Part shown: positions 52,117-60,124 of the stretch, one piece after another
How positions within the stretch are numbered: position 1 is the first letter of the stretch
Layout of the letters: the number at the start of each line of letters is the position of its first letter
Source of the DNA: Iocasia fonsfrigidae
Lineage (GTDB): Bacteria > Bacillota > Halanaerobiia > Halanaerobiales > DTU029
Direction: 5' to 3'
Assembly: GCF_017751145.1 (NCBI RefSeq)
Contig: NZ_CP046640.1
Coordinates: forward strand, 248,001 to 312,000
DNA length: 64,000 bases
Notes under the pieces: model-generated
The model's input: the letters and a program-made list of their open reading frames with translations, nothing else
What the model was told of the DNA's origin: nothing
Database searches by the model: none
Position numbers and translations under genes: made by a program

Positions 52117-54361
52117 GGAATTCAAATTATTGAGTATGATGAGGGTTAAAAATGAGGAACAGTGGTTAGAGGAATCTATTATTAGTCAACTTCCACTGGT
52201 TGATAAGCTTATTATTCTGGATGATGGTTCTACTGATCAAACCCCTGAAATATGTAAGTCTTTTCCTCGCTTAGTTGAATATCACTATCAGAAAGAGAAT
52301 AAGCTGGATGAGGTTAGGGATAAGAACCGTTTATTAGCCTGGGCATTAAAACACCAACCTGACTGGATACTGGCACTGGATGGGGATGAGGTCTTAGAAG
52401 AACTGGCTGGAGAAACAATTATCAGAGAGATAAGCCTACTGGACCCGCTTGCTCCACAATTTACTGTTTTTTATCTCCACTTTCTTTATATGTGGAATAA
52501 AAAAGACTATTATCGGATTGACCCCGGGATCTATAGTAATTTCTGGCAGCCTAGATTGTTTTCCCTGCATAAGCAGAATATAGGGCGCCTTTTATTTAAA
52601 AATACTGACCATGGTGGAAACTTTCACTGTGGTAGTATACCAGCTAATCTCAGATGGATTCTTCGTAAATTAGATGTCCGGGTAAAACACTATGGTTATT
52701 TTACTGCTGAACAGCGTCGGAGGAAATATGACTGGTATTGTCAGCATGATCCGCAAAAGGCCAAAACTGGTTATTATGAACACCTTATTTCAGAGGAAGG
52801 ACTTATCTTAGCTAAATGGAAAGAGAGAAAGAGAAGCAGTTCAGCCAGTTTTGTTAAGGATATAGGCTATTACCAGTGCAGTAGGGAAGAGATTTTAAAT
52901 TTAATCTCTGATAATAGTCAAAAGATATTAGAAATTGGTTGTGGCCATGGATTTTTAGGGAAAAAAATTAAAGAGAGATACCCGGACAGTCAGGTTATGG
53001 GGGTTGAGATTGATGAAATAGCTGGTAATGCCGCCAAAGATAGGCTTGACAGGGTGATAATTGCTGACATAGAAAAACTGATAAAACTGCCGGTTGAATA
53101 TGCTTATTTTGATTGTATTATACTAGGTGATGTCCTGGAACATTTAATAGACCCCTGGCAGGTCTTACTAAAATTGAGGAGGTATTTAAAAATATCAGGG
53201 GAGTTAATTATCAGCTTACCCAATGTTAGAAACATAGGGATAATCAATAAGTTATTACAGGGAAAGTGGCGTTATACTAATGCCGGAATACTTGATTCTA
53301 CCCACCTTAGATTTTTTACCTTTAAGGAGGTTAAAAGGATACTTAGGAAACTTGGTTTCAATATTAAGGCTGTTTATACAGTTGAAGGTGATAGTAGTGA
53401 TTTAGTAATTCAGGGAAAGGAATCCTGGCAGGTGATAGGTGATAGTTTTGAATGGTCTCAACTTGACCAAAAGACTATTCAGGAACTCCATACAGTCCAG
53501 TTTTTAATAAGGGCTGGTAGGGAAGAACCTTTAAGAGAAGCTGGAGAAAAAGGCTTAATATCAGTTATTATACCTGTTCGAAATAATAGAGAAATTACAG
53601 AGTTGTGTATTGATAGTCTTTTTAGTTATAACCAGGAACCCCTGGAAGTGATTATTATTGATAATGATTCAGATGAACAGATGAGGAGTTATTTGTCTGG
53701 GCTGGAAGAAGAAGGGGTAAAAGTTATTAATAATGAAAAGAATTATGGTTTTCCAGCAGCATGTAATCAGGGACTTAGGATAAGCAGGGGTGAGTATATC
53801 CTCATTTTAAATAATGATGTTATTATGGGCGATAATTGCCTGGCTAATATGATGGCACATTTTGAGCGGGAAAGTAAGGCTGGAATAATAGCCCCCTGTT
53901 CAAATTATGTGGACGGGAAACAGCAGCTTATTTTGAATTATAATAGTTTAGAGGAATTTTACCAGGTATCTCGTGAATATTACTGGGAATATGAGGGTGA
54001 ATATATGTTGAGTTATCGGCTGGCTGGGATTTGTCTACTGCTTAAAAGGGGAGTTATAGAAACAATTGGGGGATTTGATGAAAGGTTTTCACCAGGGAAT
54101 TTTGAAGATGATGATTTTTGCCTGCGTGCTGCAGTAGCTGGGTATAAAAATATCATTGCCCGGGATGTATATGTCCATCATTTTGGGAGTATGACTTTTA
54201 AAAAGGAAGGTTTAGATTATCAACAAATAATGAAAGAAAACTGGAATAAGTTTAAAGAAAAGTGGAAAATACCCGGGGAGCTTACTGATAGACGTCAGCT
54301 TAATCTAGCTTTGATTGTTAGTAGTAATATGGGAAAAGGGGATTACTATATTCCATTATAA
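52100..54361 (+). CDS. Three-domain enzyme: glycosyltransferase, methyltransferase, glycosyltransferase
   Basis: A 753-residue fusion. Residues 8 to about 240 are a GT-A domain with DDGSTD (41-46) and LDGDE (93-97). Residues about 255-425 are an SAM-dependent methyltransferase with EIGCGHGFLG (278-287), GVEIDE near 301 and GDVLEHLIDPW (343-353). Residues about 487-690 are a second GT2 domain with SVIIPVRNNREITELCIDSL (488-507), ILNNDV (569-574), and FSPGNFEDDDFCLRA, the EDDD acid group typical of rhamnosyl- or galactofuranosyl-type transferases. The start is GTG 52100, overlapping the previous gene. It could add a sugar, methylate it and add a second, or cap a chain with an O-methyl sugar. 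Confidence 0.85.
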   Translation: MKKLSKEFKLLSMMRVKNEEQWLEESIISQLPLVDKLIILDDGSTDQTPEICKSFPRLVEYHYQKENKLDEVRDKNRLLAWALKHQPDWILALDGDEVLEELAGETIIREISLLDPLAPQFTVFYLHFLYMWNKKDYYRIDPGIYSNFWQPRLFSLHKQNIGRLLFKNTDHGGNFHCGSIPANLRWILRKLDVRVKHYGYFTAEQRRRKYDWYCQHDPQKAKTGYYEHLISEEGLILAKWKERKRSSSASFVKDIGYYQCSREEILNLISDNSQKILEIGCGHGFLGKKIKERYPDSQVMGVEIDEIAGNAAKDRLDRVIIADIEKLIKLPVEYAYFDCIILGDVLEHLIDPWQVLLKLRRYLKISGELIISLPNVRNIGIINKLLQGKWRYTNAGILDSTHLRFFTFKEVKRILRKLGFNIKAVYTVEGDSSDLVIQGKESWQVIGDSFEWSQLDQKTIQELHTVQFLIRAGREEPLREAGEKGLISVIIPVRNNREITELCIDSLFSYNQEPLEVIIIDNDSDEQMRSYLSGLEEEGVKVINNEKNYGFPAACNQGLRISRGEYILILNNDVIMGDNCLANMMAHFERESKAGIIAPCSNYVDGKQQLILNYNSLEEFYQVSREYYWEYEGEYMLSYRLAGICLLLKRGVIETIGGFDERFSPGNFEDDDFCLRAAVAGYKNIIARDVYVHHFGSMTFKKEGLDYQQIMKENWNKFKEKWKIPGELTDRRQLNLALIVSSNMGKGDYYIPL

Positions 54362-54374
54362 AGGGGTGAAAAAA

Positions 54375-55151
54375 GTGGGCACAAACTTTTATTTAGAAAC
54401 CTATCTCCATAGATTTACTTTTTATCATTATCTTGTGGAGTTAGTTAATATACCTGAAAGCAGTAACATTGTAAAGATTAAGGATATTAAGGCCAGTGTT
54501 TTGCAGCTGGAAGATGAAAAAGTAAATGAAAATAATTTTATAATTCAAGGTATTATTGAACTGGAAATAAGTTATGTGATTGCCAATGTTGTTAAGTTTT
54601 ATAATACAAGGATTACCTTTAATTTTCTTAAAGGGCTTAAGCAGTGCTATGGAGAGAAAGATGCTTGTTTTCCAGAAAACTGCGAATTATTAATTCAAGC
54701 TAGTTCAAGAGTGATTAAGAATAGTCTGTTACCTGATAATCAAGTAGAGGTAAAAATCGCTATTCTCTTTCAGGGGTGTTTTAAGGTATTTCAGGACTGT
54801 AGTTCAATCTGGAAATGTGCAGACATAGAAGTTAATTGTGTGCCTGCTTTTGAGTCCCATAAAAATGAAGATCTATCGGTAGGAAATATAGCGGAATTTA
54901 CCCAAGCCTTTAATATTGCCCAAAAGGAGTTGATTACTTTTTTTGTCAAAAACAAAGGGGACTCACTGGTTAATGTTCAGCTTGAAATAAGTCCCAATGG
55001 GGTTGACTGGACAGCAGATGCTTATGAGGTAGAGATTCCACCTGGTCAGGGTGAAGCACTTGTCCTGGCAACCTTTCTAAAATACACCCGTTTAAAATAT
55101 TATTCATTAAATAACAGTCTTATTGATATTTATCTCCAGACACAAGGTTAA
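54375..55151 (+). CDS. SPOCS-like (DUF3794) domain joined to a DUF6385-like domain
   Basis: The start is GTG 54375, with AGGGGTGA six bases upstream, giving 258 residues; the longer frame from 54315 would run inside the previous gene. Residues about 30-140 resemble a SPOCS domain: FIIQGIIELEISYV (55-68), then a FYNTRITFNFLKG segment and VEVKIAILFQGCFKV. SPOCS domains occur in spore-coat morphogenetic proteins such as SipL. Residues about 175-258 (AFNIAQKELITFFVKNKGDS, VQLEISPNGVDW, ATFLKYTRLKYYS) are homologous to the end of the protein at 46209. No signal peptide. I infer an adaptor that docks DUF6385-type material on a surface, perhaps the spore. The DUF6385 match is firm, the SPOCS match moderate. 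Confidence 0.68.
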   Translation: MGTNFYLETYLHRFTFYHYLVELVNIPESSNIVKIKDIKASVLQLEDEKVNENNFIIQGIIELEISYVIANVVKFYNTRITFNFLKGLKQCYGEKDACFPENCELLIQASSRVIKNSLLPDNQVEVKIAILFQGCFKVFQDCSSIWKCADIEVNCVPAFESHKNEDLSVGNIAEFTQAFNIAQKELITFFVKNKGDSLVNVQLEISPNGVDWTADAYEVEIPPGQGEALVLATFLKYTRLKYYSLNNSLIDIYLQTQG

Positions 55152-55170
55152 ATAACAGGAGGAGGGTATT

Positions 55171-55908
55171 ATGAAAGCAAGAAAAATAATCTTTATTATT
55201 GGTTCCGGTAGGACTGGTACTAACTGGTTAGCTAATATTTTGCAGAGCCACCCAGCAATCAGGGCTACTATTGAAGATCCAATGATTTTTAATAGGGTGA
55301 CTAAAATGGCTCTAAATCCAGCTGTTAGGGCCAAATTATTTCCAGAATTAATTCGACTTTATACCTATTATTATCAGGAAAGTAGTCCCTGTCATTATGT
55401 AGATAAAAGTCATCCTAACCTTTGGTTGGCAGAGGCTTTAGCCCTTGTGTTTCCTGACTCCCTTTTTATATCTTTAAAGCGTAACCCCTATGCTACAGTA
55501 AGTAGTATGCTGAAGCATGAGGGGGTTTTAAAGTGGCAGAGAGAATGGAAAAGGTTCCCTATACCTAATGAATTTTTAGGTATTGATCATAAAATAGCAG
55601 CTGATTATTCTAAAATGTCTATGACTGAAAAGTGTACATTAAGATGGGTAGCTCACATGAAAAAGATTGATTATCTTGCCAAAAGTAATATAAAAAACCG
55701 TATGCTTATTATTTCTTATGAGAGATTAGTGGAAAATACTATAGAAGTATTAATAAAAATAAAGAAATTTCTAGATCTATCGGAATCTTTTAATGTGCCA
55801 GTTGTAAATAAAGAAACGATTTATAAATGGCAGCAACAGCTCAGTGAGAGCCAATGTGAGGAAATCAAAGGGATTGTGGGGGAATACCAGCCCATATTTA
55901 CAGAATAG
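55171..55908 (+). CDS. Sulfotransferase family protein
   Basis: Sulfotransferases move a sulfuryl group from PAPS to a hydroxyl of a glycan or other acceptor. The 245-residue protein has the 5'-phosphosulfate loop IIGSGRTGTNWLANILQSHP (9-28) and the 3'-phosphate motif SLKRNPYATVSSML (101-114, with Arg104 and Ser111), plus the late IISYERLVENTIEVLIKI segment. The start is ATG 55171 behind AGGAGGAGG. It is the last gene of the glycan cluster and 19 bp after the SPOCS-like gene. Together with the pyruvyl transferase it would make the glycan acidic. No PAPS synthesis genes are visible here. Confidence 0.85.
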   Translation: MKARKIIFIIGSGRTGTNWLANILQSHPAIRATIEDPMIFNRVTKMALNPAVRAKLFPELIRLYTYYYQESSPCHYVDKSHPNLWLAEALALVFPDSLFISLKRNPYATVSSMLKHEGVLKWQREWKRFPIPNEFLGIDHKIAADYSKMSMTEKCTLRWVAHMKKIDYLAKSNIKNRMLIISYERLVENTIEVLIKIKKFLDLSESFNVPVVNKETIYKWQQQLSESQCEEIKGIVGEYQPIFTE

Positions 55909-55962
55909 TACTAAGAGTTCTATTAACAGATAATACAAAAACAAGGGAATTGTAAAAAAAGT

Positions 55963-55991
55963 TTGAATATTGCAGATGAATGTAGTATAAT
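55963..55991 (+). promoter_or_regulatory. Promoter of a long leader upstream of the orphan ABC transporter
   Basis: TTGAAT (55963-55968), 17 bp, TATAAT (55986-55991). The next gene starts only at 56484, so the transcript would carry a leader of about 485 nt or be a separate RNA. No terminator hairpin with T-run was found after the sulfotransferase. Confidence 0.7.
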
Positions 55992-56036
55992 AGTACGTAC
56001 AAGTAATATGATGCTTATTTGTATTTTGGATTCTGA

Positions 56037-56106
56037 GGTTGCACCGCAGGTACTCCGCATTTAAGTAAAGCATACAAGAACAGTTTAAGGTTGCACCACG
56101 GGCACT
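56037..56106 (+). repeat. Two direct repeats in the long leader
   Basis: GGTTGCACCGCAGGTACT (56037-56054) and GGTTGCACCACGGGCACT (56089-56106) match at 15 of 18 positions and start 52 bp apart. They are the most GC-rich parts of an AT-rich 575-bp gap. They could be protein binding sites or equivalent arms of a structured RNA. I see no ORF in this stretch. Confidence 0.6.
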
Positions 56107-56483
56107 ATATTCTCATTTGGTGTCGAGAGTTTATTAATACGCATGGTTGGGTCAGTAGCAGGTTGCTTGTTCTCTAATGATGTAATACATAAATGTTATT
56201 TTGATAAGTTGAAGATTTATAGCTGTATTAAGTTATAGGATATTTTTTTAAATTATAATGTACGAACAATTAAAAGTAAATGTGGTTTAAAATGTAGTTA
56301 TATTCTTTTTTATTTTTTAATATCTTTTAATAGACTGAGTTTATTAAGCGTTAATGAAGTAAGAGAAAGGGGGATAGATTAAAGGTTGCTTTATAATTAG
56401 CTGAAAAGCAGGGATTCTTATCGATTAAGTAGAGGGTTTTATTTTGATGTAAAGGCTTATTTGCTTTTGGAGGAGTGGTAAGT

Positions 56484-57974
56484 TTGAGTAATAATTATCT
56501 TTTAGAAATGAAGGGTATTACAAAGAAATTCCCTGGTGTGCTGGCCTTAGACAAGGCTAGTTTTAACTTGAGAAAAGGAGAGGTCCATGCTCTGATAGGT
56601 GAAAATGGGGCAGGAAAATCTACTCTGATCAAAATACTTTCAGGAGCTTATCAGATGGATGAGGGTGTAATAATTATTAATAATGAAAAGGTAAGTATAC
56701 AAAACCCTGGAAAAGCCCAGGAACTTGGTATAAGTGTTATTTATCAGGAATTCAATCTGATTCCATATTTAACTGTTGCTGAGAATATATTTCTCGGTCG
56801 TGAGTCTATGAAAAACGGGTGTTTAATAGATACAAAAGATATTATTGATAATTCCAGAAAGATTTTAGATGACCTGGATTTAGGACTTGCTCCTGATAAG
56901 ATTGTTAATGAACTTGGTGTGGCTAAACAGCAAATGGTTGAAGTGGCTAAAGCCTTATCAATGAATTCTCGTATAATTGTTATGGATGAGCCTACTGCAG
57001 CCCTGGGAGACCATGAGATTGAACAGTTGTTTAAGACAATAAAAGAGCTTAAAAAAAGAGGCATTTCAATAATTTATATTTCCCACCGTATTGAGGAGTT
57101 ATGGGAAATAGCAGATAGGGTTACTGTGCTACGTGATGGCCAGTATATTGCAACTACAGATATTAAAGAAATAAATAAGGATAAGTTGATCAAGCAGATG
57201 GTTGGTAGGGATTTAACAGAACAGTTCCCGGCCAGAAAGTCTGCTGTTGGCCAAGAAATATTACGGGTAGATGGCTTGTCTCAAGAAGGATTATTAAAGA
57301 ATATATCATTTAATTTAAAAAAGGGTGAGGTACTCGGCTTTGCCGGTCTAGTAGGTTCGGGTCGGACAGAATTAATGAGGTGTATATTTGGTGTAGATAA
57401 ATATAATGATGGCAAGATATTTATAGATAATAAAGAGGTTTCGATAAACAATCCCAAGGCTGCAATAAGACAAGGTATTGGGTTTATTACTGAAGACCGT
57501 AAAAGCCAGGGGCTTATCCTGGTCAGGTCAATCAAAGAAAATATTACTATTACTGACTTGAATCAGGTAATAGATAATGGTTTTATTAATTATAAAAAAG
57601 AGCAGAAATTAACCGAAGATTTTATCAATAAGTTAAAGATTAAGACCCCTAGTATTGAACAGGAAGTAAGGTATTTAAGTGGTGGCAACCAGCAGAAAGT
57701 TGTACTGGCCAAGTGGCTACTCCAGAAGGCTAAGATCCTTATTTTTGACGAACCGACCAGGGGGATAGATGTTGGGGCTAAAAAAGAGGTATATAACCTG
57801 ATTAATAGTCTGGTCCAGAATGGTGTTGGTGTGATTATGGTTTCTTCAGAACTCCCGGAAGTAATGGGTATGAGTGATAGGATTTTAATTATGAGTCACG
57901 GTAGGATAACGGGTGAACTATCAGCCCCGGAAGCGACCCAGGAGAAAATATTAAATTATGCAACCAAGGAGTGA
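56484..57974 (+). CDS. Orphan sugar ABC transporter, ATP-binding protein
   Basis: A double ATPase of the RbsA/MglA type, 496 residues from TTG 56484 (GGAGGAG eight bases upstream; GTG 56475 abuts that site). First domain: GENGAGKS (38-45), YQEFNLIPYLTVAENIFLG (positions about 92-110), IVMDEPTAAL. Second: altered GLVGSGRTE, LSGGNQQKVVLAKWL, LIFDEPTRGIDVGAK. It is close to the ATPase of the fucose cluster. The operon has only transport genes, so the sugar cannot be named. Confidence 0.91.
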   Translation: MSNNYLLEMKGITKKFPGVLALDKASFNLRKGEVHALIGENGAGKSTLIKILSGAYQMDEGVIIINNEKVSIQNPGKAQELGISVIYQEFNLIPYLTVAENIFLGRESMKNGCLIDTKDIIDNSRKILDDLDLGLAPDKIVNELGVAKQQMVEVAKALSMNSRIIVMDEPTAALGDHEIEQLFKTIKELKKRGISIIYISHRIEELWEIADRVTVLRDGQYIATTDIKEINKDKLIKQMVGRDLTEQFPARKSAVGQEILRVDGLSQEGLLKNISFNLKKGEVLGFAGLVGSGRTELMRCIFGVDKYNDGKIFIDNKEVSINNPKAAIRQGIGFITEDRKSQGLILVRSIKENITITDLNQVIDNGFINYKKEQKLTEDFINKLKIKTPSIEQEVRYLSGGNQQKVVLAKWLLQKAKILIFDEPTRGIDVGAKKEVYNLINSLVQNGVGVIMVSSELPEVMGMSDRILIMSHGRITGELSAPEATQEKILNYATKE

Positions 57975-57981
57975 ATTATTG

Positions 57982-58974
57982 ATGGATAAATCTCTTAAAA
58001 AGGTAAGCAGTTCGATAGGAAAGGAATTAGGGGCCCTTACTGGTTTAATATTACTAGGTGTTATTATGTCTTTTAGTTCTCCTCACTTCCTTACTTTAAC
58101 AAATTTGATGAATATCTTACGACAGTCATCATTAATCGGTATTGTTGCTGCTGGAATGACATTTATTATAATTACTGGAGGGATAGACCTTTCTGTTGGC
58201 TCTGTCCTGAGTTTATCAAGTTGTTTGACTGCTGGTATGATTGTAAACTATGGTTGGAATATCTGGTTGGCAATAATGTTAGGTTTATTAATTGGTGCAC
58301 TATTTGGTTTGATTAATGGACTGTTAATTACCCAGATACCTCTACCACCGTTTATTGCTACCCTTGGTATTATGGGTGTGGCCAGAGGCCTAGCCTTTGT
58401 CTATACTGGGGGGGCCCCTATCTATACCTTTCCTGAATCATTTAAATATATCGGCCAGGGAATGATAGGTGTAATACCATTTCCGGCGATATTAATGCTG
58501 CTGGTATATTTAGTATTTTTTCTGGTGCTTAAGCGAACTAAACTAGGGCGTTATAGTTATGCTATTGGTGGAAATGAAGAAGCGGCTATTTTGTCTGGTA
58601 TATCTACTGGGCGTTATAAGGCAATGGTCTATGCTATGACAGGTTTTTTGTCAGCACTGGCTGGCTTAGTACTAGCTGCCCGACTGGATGCTGCTACATC
58701 AGTTGCTGGTGACGGTTTTGAACTTGATGTAATAGCGGCTGTTGTTATTGGTGGTACTAGTTTAAGTGGTGGACAGGGTGGGGTAATTGGCTCTCTGATA
58801 GGTGCTTTAATCATGGGTGTAGTTAGAAACGGCCTGAATCTTTTATTGGTTTCTTCACACTGGCAGAGGGTAATATTGGGTTTAATTATACTTGCTGCTG
58901 TAACTGTTGATGTTTTACGCAAGAAAAGTAGTTCCAATAAGGGTTCATTATTTAGTTTTTTAAGTAGTAATTAG
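57982..58974 (+). CDS. Orphan sugar ABC transporter permease
   Basis: An RbsC-type permease, 330 residues from ATG 57982 (AAGGAG upstream; the longer frame from 57958 lies inside the ATPase gene). [19 protein letters not shown] (positions about 65-83) and [20 protein letters not shown] (positions about 246-265) are the membrane and ATPase-contact motifs. As the single permease it should form a homodimer. The Ser-rich C-terminal tail after VDVLRKKS is a small oddity. Confidence 0.92.
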   Translation: MDKSLKKVSSSIGKELGALTGLILLGVIMSFSSPHFLTLTNLMNILRQSSLIGIVAAGMTFIIITGGIDLSVGSVLSLSSCLTAGMIVNYGWNIWLAIMLGLLIGALFGLINGLLITQIPLPPFIATLGIMGVARGLAFVYTGGAPIYTFPESFKYIGQGMIGVIPFPAILMLLVYLVFFLVLKRTKLGRYSYAIGGNEEAAILSGISTGRYKAMVYAMTGFLSALAGLVLAARLDAATSVAGDGFELDVIAAVVIGGTSLSGGQGGVIGSLIGALIMGVVRNGLNLLLVSSHWQRVILGLIILAAVTVDVLRKKSSSNKGSLFSFLSSN

Positions 58975-59058
58975 TTTTCTTTCACGGGGGTGGTTTATGG
59001 ATAAATAATCTAAATTAGAGTGAATTAAGAAAACTAAAATTTTAAAGGAGGAATTTAA

Positions 59059-59985
59059 GTGAAAAAACTATTTTTGTTGTCATTGATTTTGATAGTAGTT
59101 ATTAGTGGGATGGTAATGGCTGCAGGAAAAAAAGAGGTGGCAATGATTTCACCTGCCCTGACAAGTACTTTTTATCTAGCGACTAATGCAGGGGCTACTG
59201 AGGTAGCAGAAGAATTAGGTTGGGATTTGTATAAGCTGGCACCTGATAGGGAAAGTAACTTTCAAAAACAGGTAAGTATGGTAGAGGATATGATTCAGAG
59301 GGAAGTTGATGCTATTGCCCTTTGTGCTATTAATGATAAAGCAGTAGTTTCTGCTGTAAAAAAGGCTAATGAAGCTGGTATTCCTGTTTTTGTATTTAAT
59401 TCATTAACAGAACTGCCTGGAGGTAAGGTTGAGGCTTATGTTGGTTATGACCAGAGGGCTGGAGGACGCAAAGTGGGCCTGAAAGCAGTAGATTTACTTC
59501 ATAGTAAGTACGGAGAATTAAAAGGTAAAATAGTTATTTTAGAGGGTGTTCCAGGATACCATACTACTGAAAGAAAAGGTGGTTTTATGGAAATCCTCGA
59601 AAAATTCCCTGAAATAGAAATTGCAGCTTCCCAACCGGCTGACTGGGAAAGAGAAAAAGGGATGAATGTAACCGAAAATCTTTTGCAGGCTATCCCGGAT
59701 CTTGACCTGGTCTTTGGTTGTAGTGATGCAATGGCTCAGGGGGCTGCCCAGGCTGCCAGGTCTATGAATAAAGATATCTATACGATTGGTATTGATGGCA
59801 ACCCTGATGCCATTGAAGATGTAAGTAAAGATAGGCTAACTGGTACCTTAGCTGTGTTCCCGACAGAAATGGGTAGAATAACTATCAGGGCAATTAAAGA
59901 TTATTTTGATGGTAAAGATGTTCCTCAGTTTATTAAAACTCCTACAGAAATTGTTGATGAAGATAACTGGGATACTATAGAATAA
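59059..59985 (+). CDS. Orphan sugar ABC transporter, binding protein
   Basis: An extracytoplasmic receptor of the ribose-binding family, 308 residues. The start is GTG 59059 behind AAAGGAGGAA. The signal peptide is about 1-21 (VVISGMVMAAG end). The fold shows VAMISPALTSTFYLATNAGA (positions about 27-46), IQREVDAIALCAIND, YVGYDQRAGGRKVGLKAVDLL (near 127-147), EGVPGYHTTERKGGF and GIDGNPDAIEDVSKDRLTGT (positions about 242-261). The last part is typical of ribose-, galactose- or inositol-type receptors. It ends the operon before a strong terminator. Confidence 0.91.
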   Translation: MKKLFLLSLILIVVISGMVMAAGKKEVAMISPALTSTFYLATNAGATEVAEELGWDLYKLAPDRESNFQKQVSMVEDMIQREVDAIALCAINDKAVVSAVKKANEAGIPVFVFNSLTELPGGKVEAYVGYDQRAGGRKVGLKAVDLLHSKYGELKGKIVILEGVPGYHTTERKGGFMEILEKFPEIEIAASQPADWEREKGMNVTENLLQAIPDLDLVFGCSDAMAQGAAQAARSMNKDIYTIGIDGNPDAIEDVSKDRLTGTLAVFPTEMGRITIRAIKDYFDGKDVPQFIKTPTEIVDEDNWDTIE

Positions 59986-60005
59986 TATTTCAACTAAATA
60001 ATATG

Positions 60006-60038
60006 AAAAATGGGAGCTGTTTTTTGGCTCCCATTTTT
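60006..60038 (+). terminator. Rho-independent terminator of the orphan ABC operon
   Basis: A 12-bp stem, AAAAATGGGAGC (60006-60017) with GCTCCCATTTTT (60027-60038), 9-base loop, ending in a T-run of six. Confidence 0.92.
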
Positions 60039-60043
60039 TATAC

Positions 60044-60072
60044 TTGCTAGAGAATGTGTAATTTAATATAAT
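60044..60072 (+). promoter_or_regulatory. Promoter of the UbiA/MenA gene
   Basis: TTGCTA (60044-60049), 17 bp, TATAAT (60067-60072), directly after the preceding terminator and 53 bp before the start codon. Confidence 0.75.
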
Positions 60073-60124
60073 AATAGATAACTAGGGACATTATATAGAT
60101 AACATAATAATTATGGAGGGTAAT

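Noticed and set aside
56089-56106. Possible tRNA-like or T-box element in the long leader
   Set aside because: No anticodon-like stem set, no CCA end and no TGGN antiterminator bulge could be found; only the two repeats are firm.
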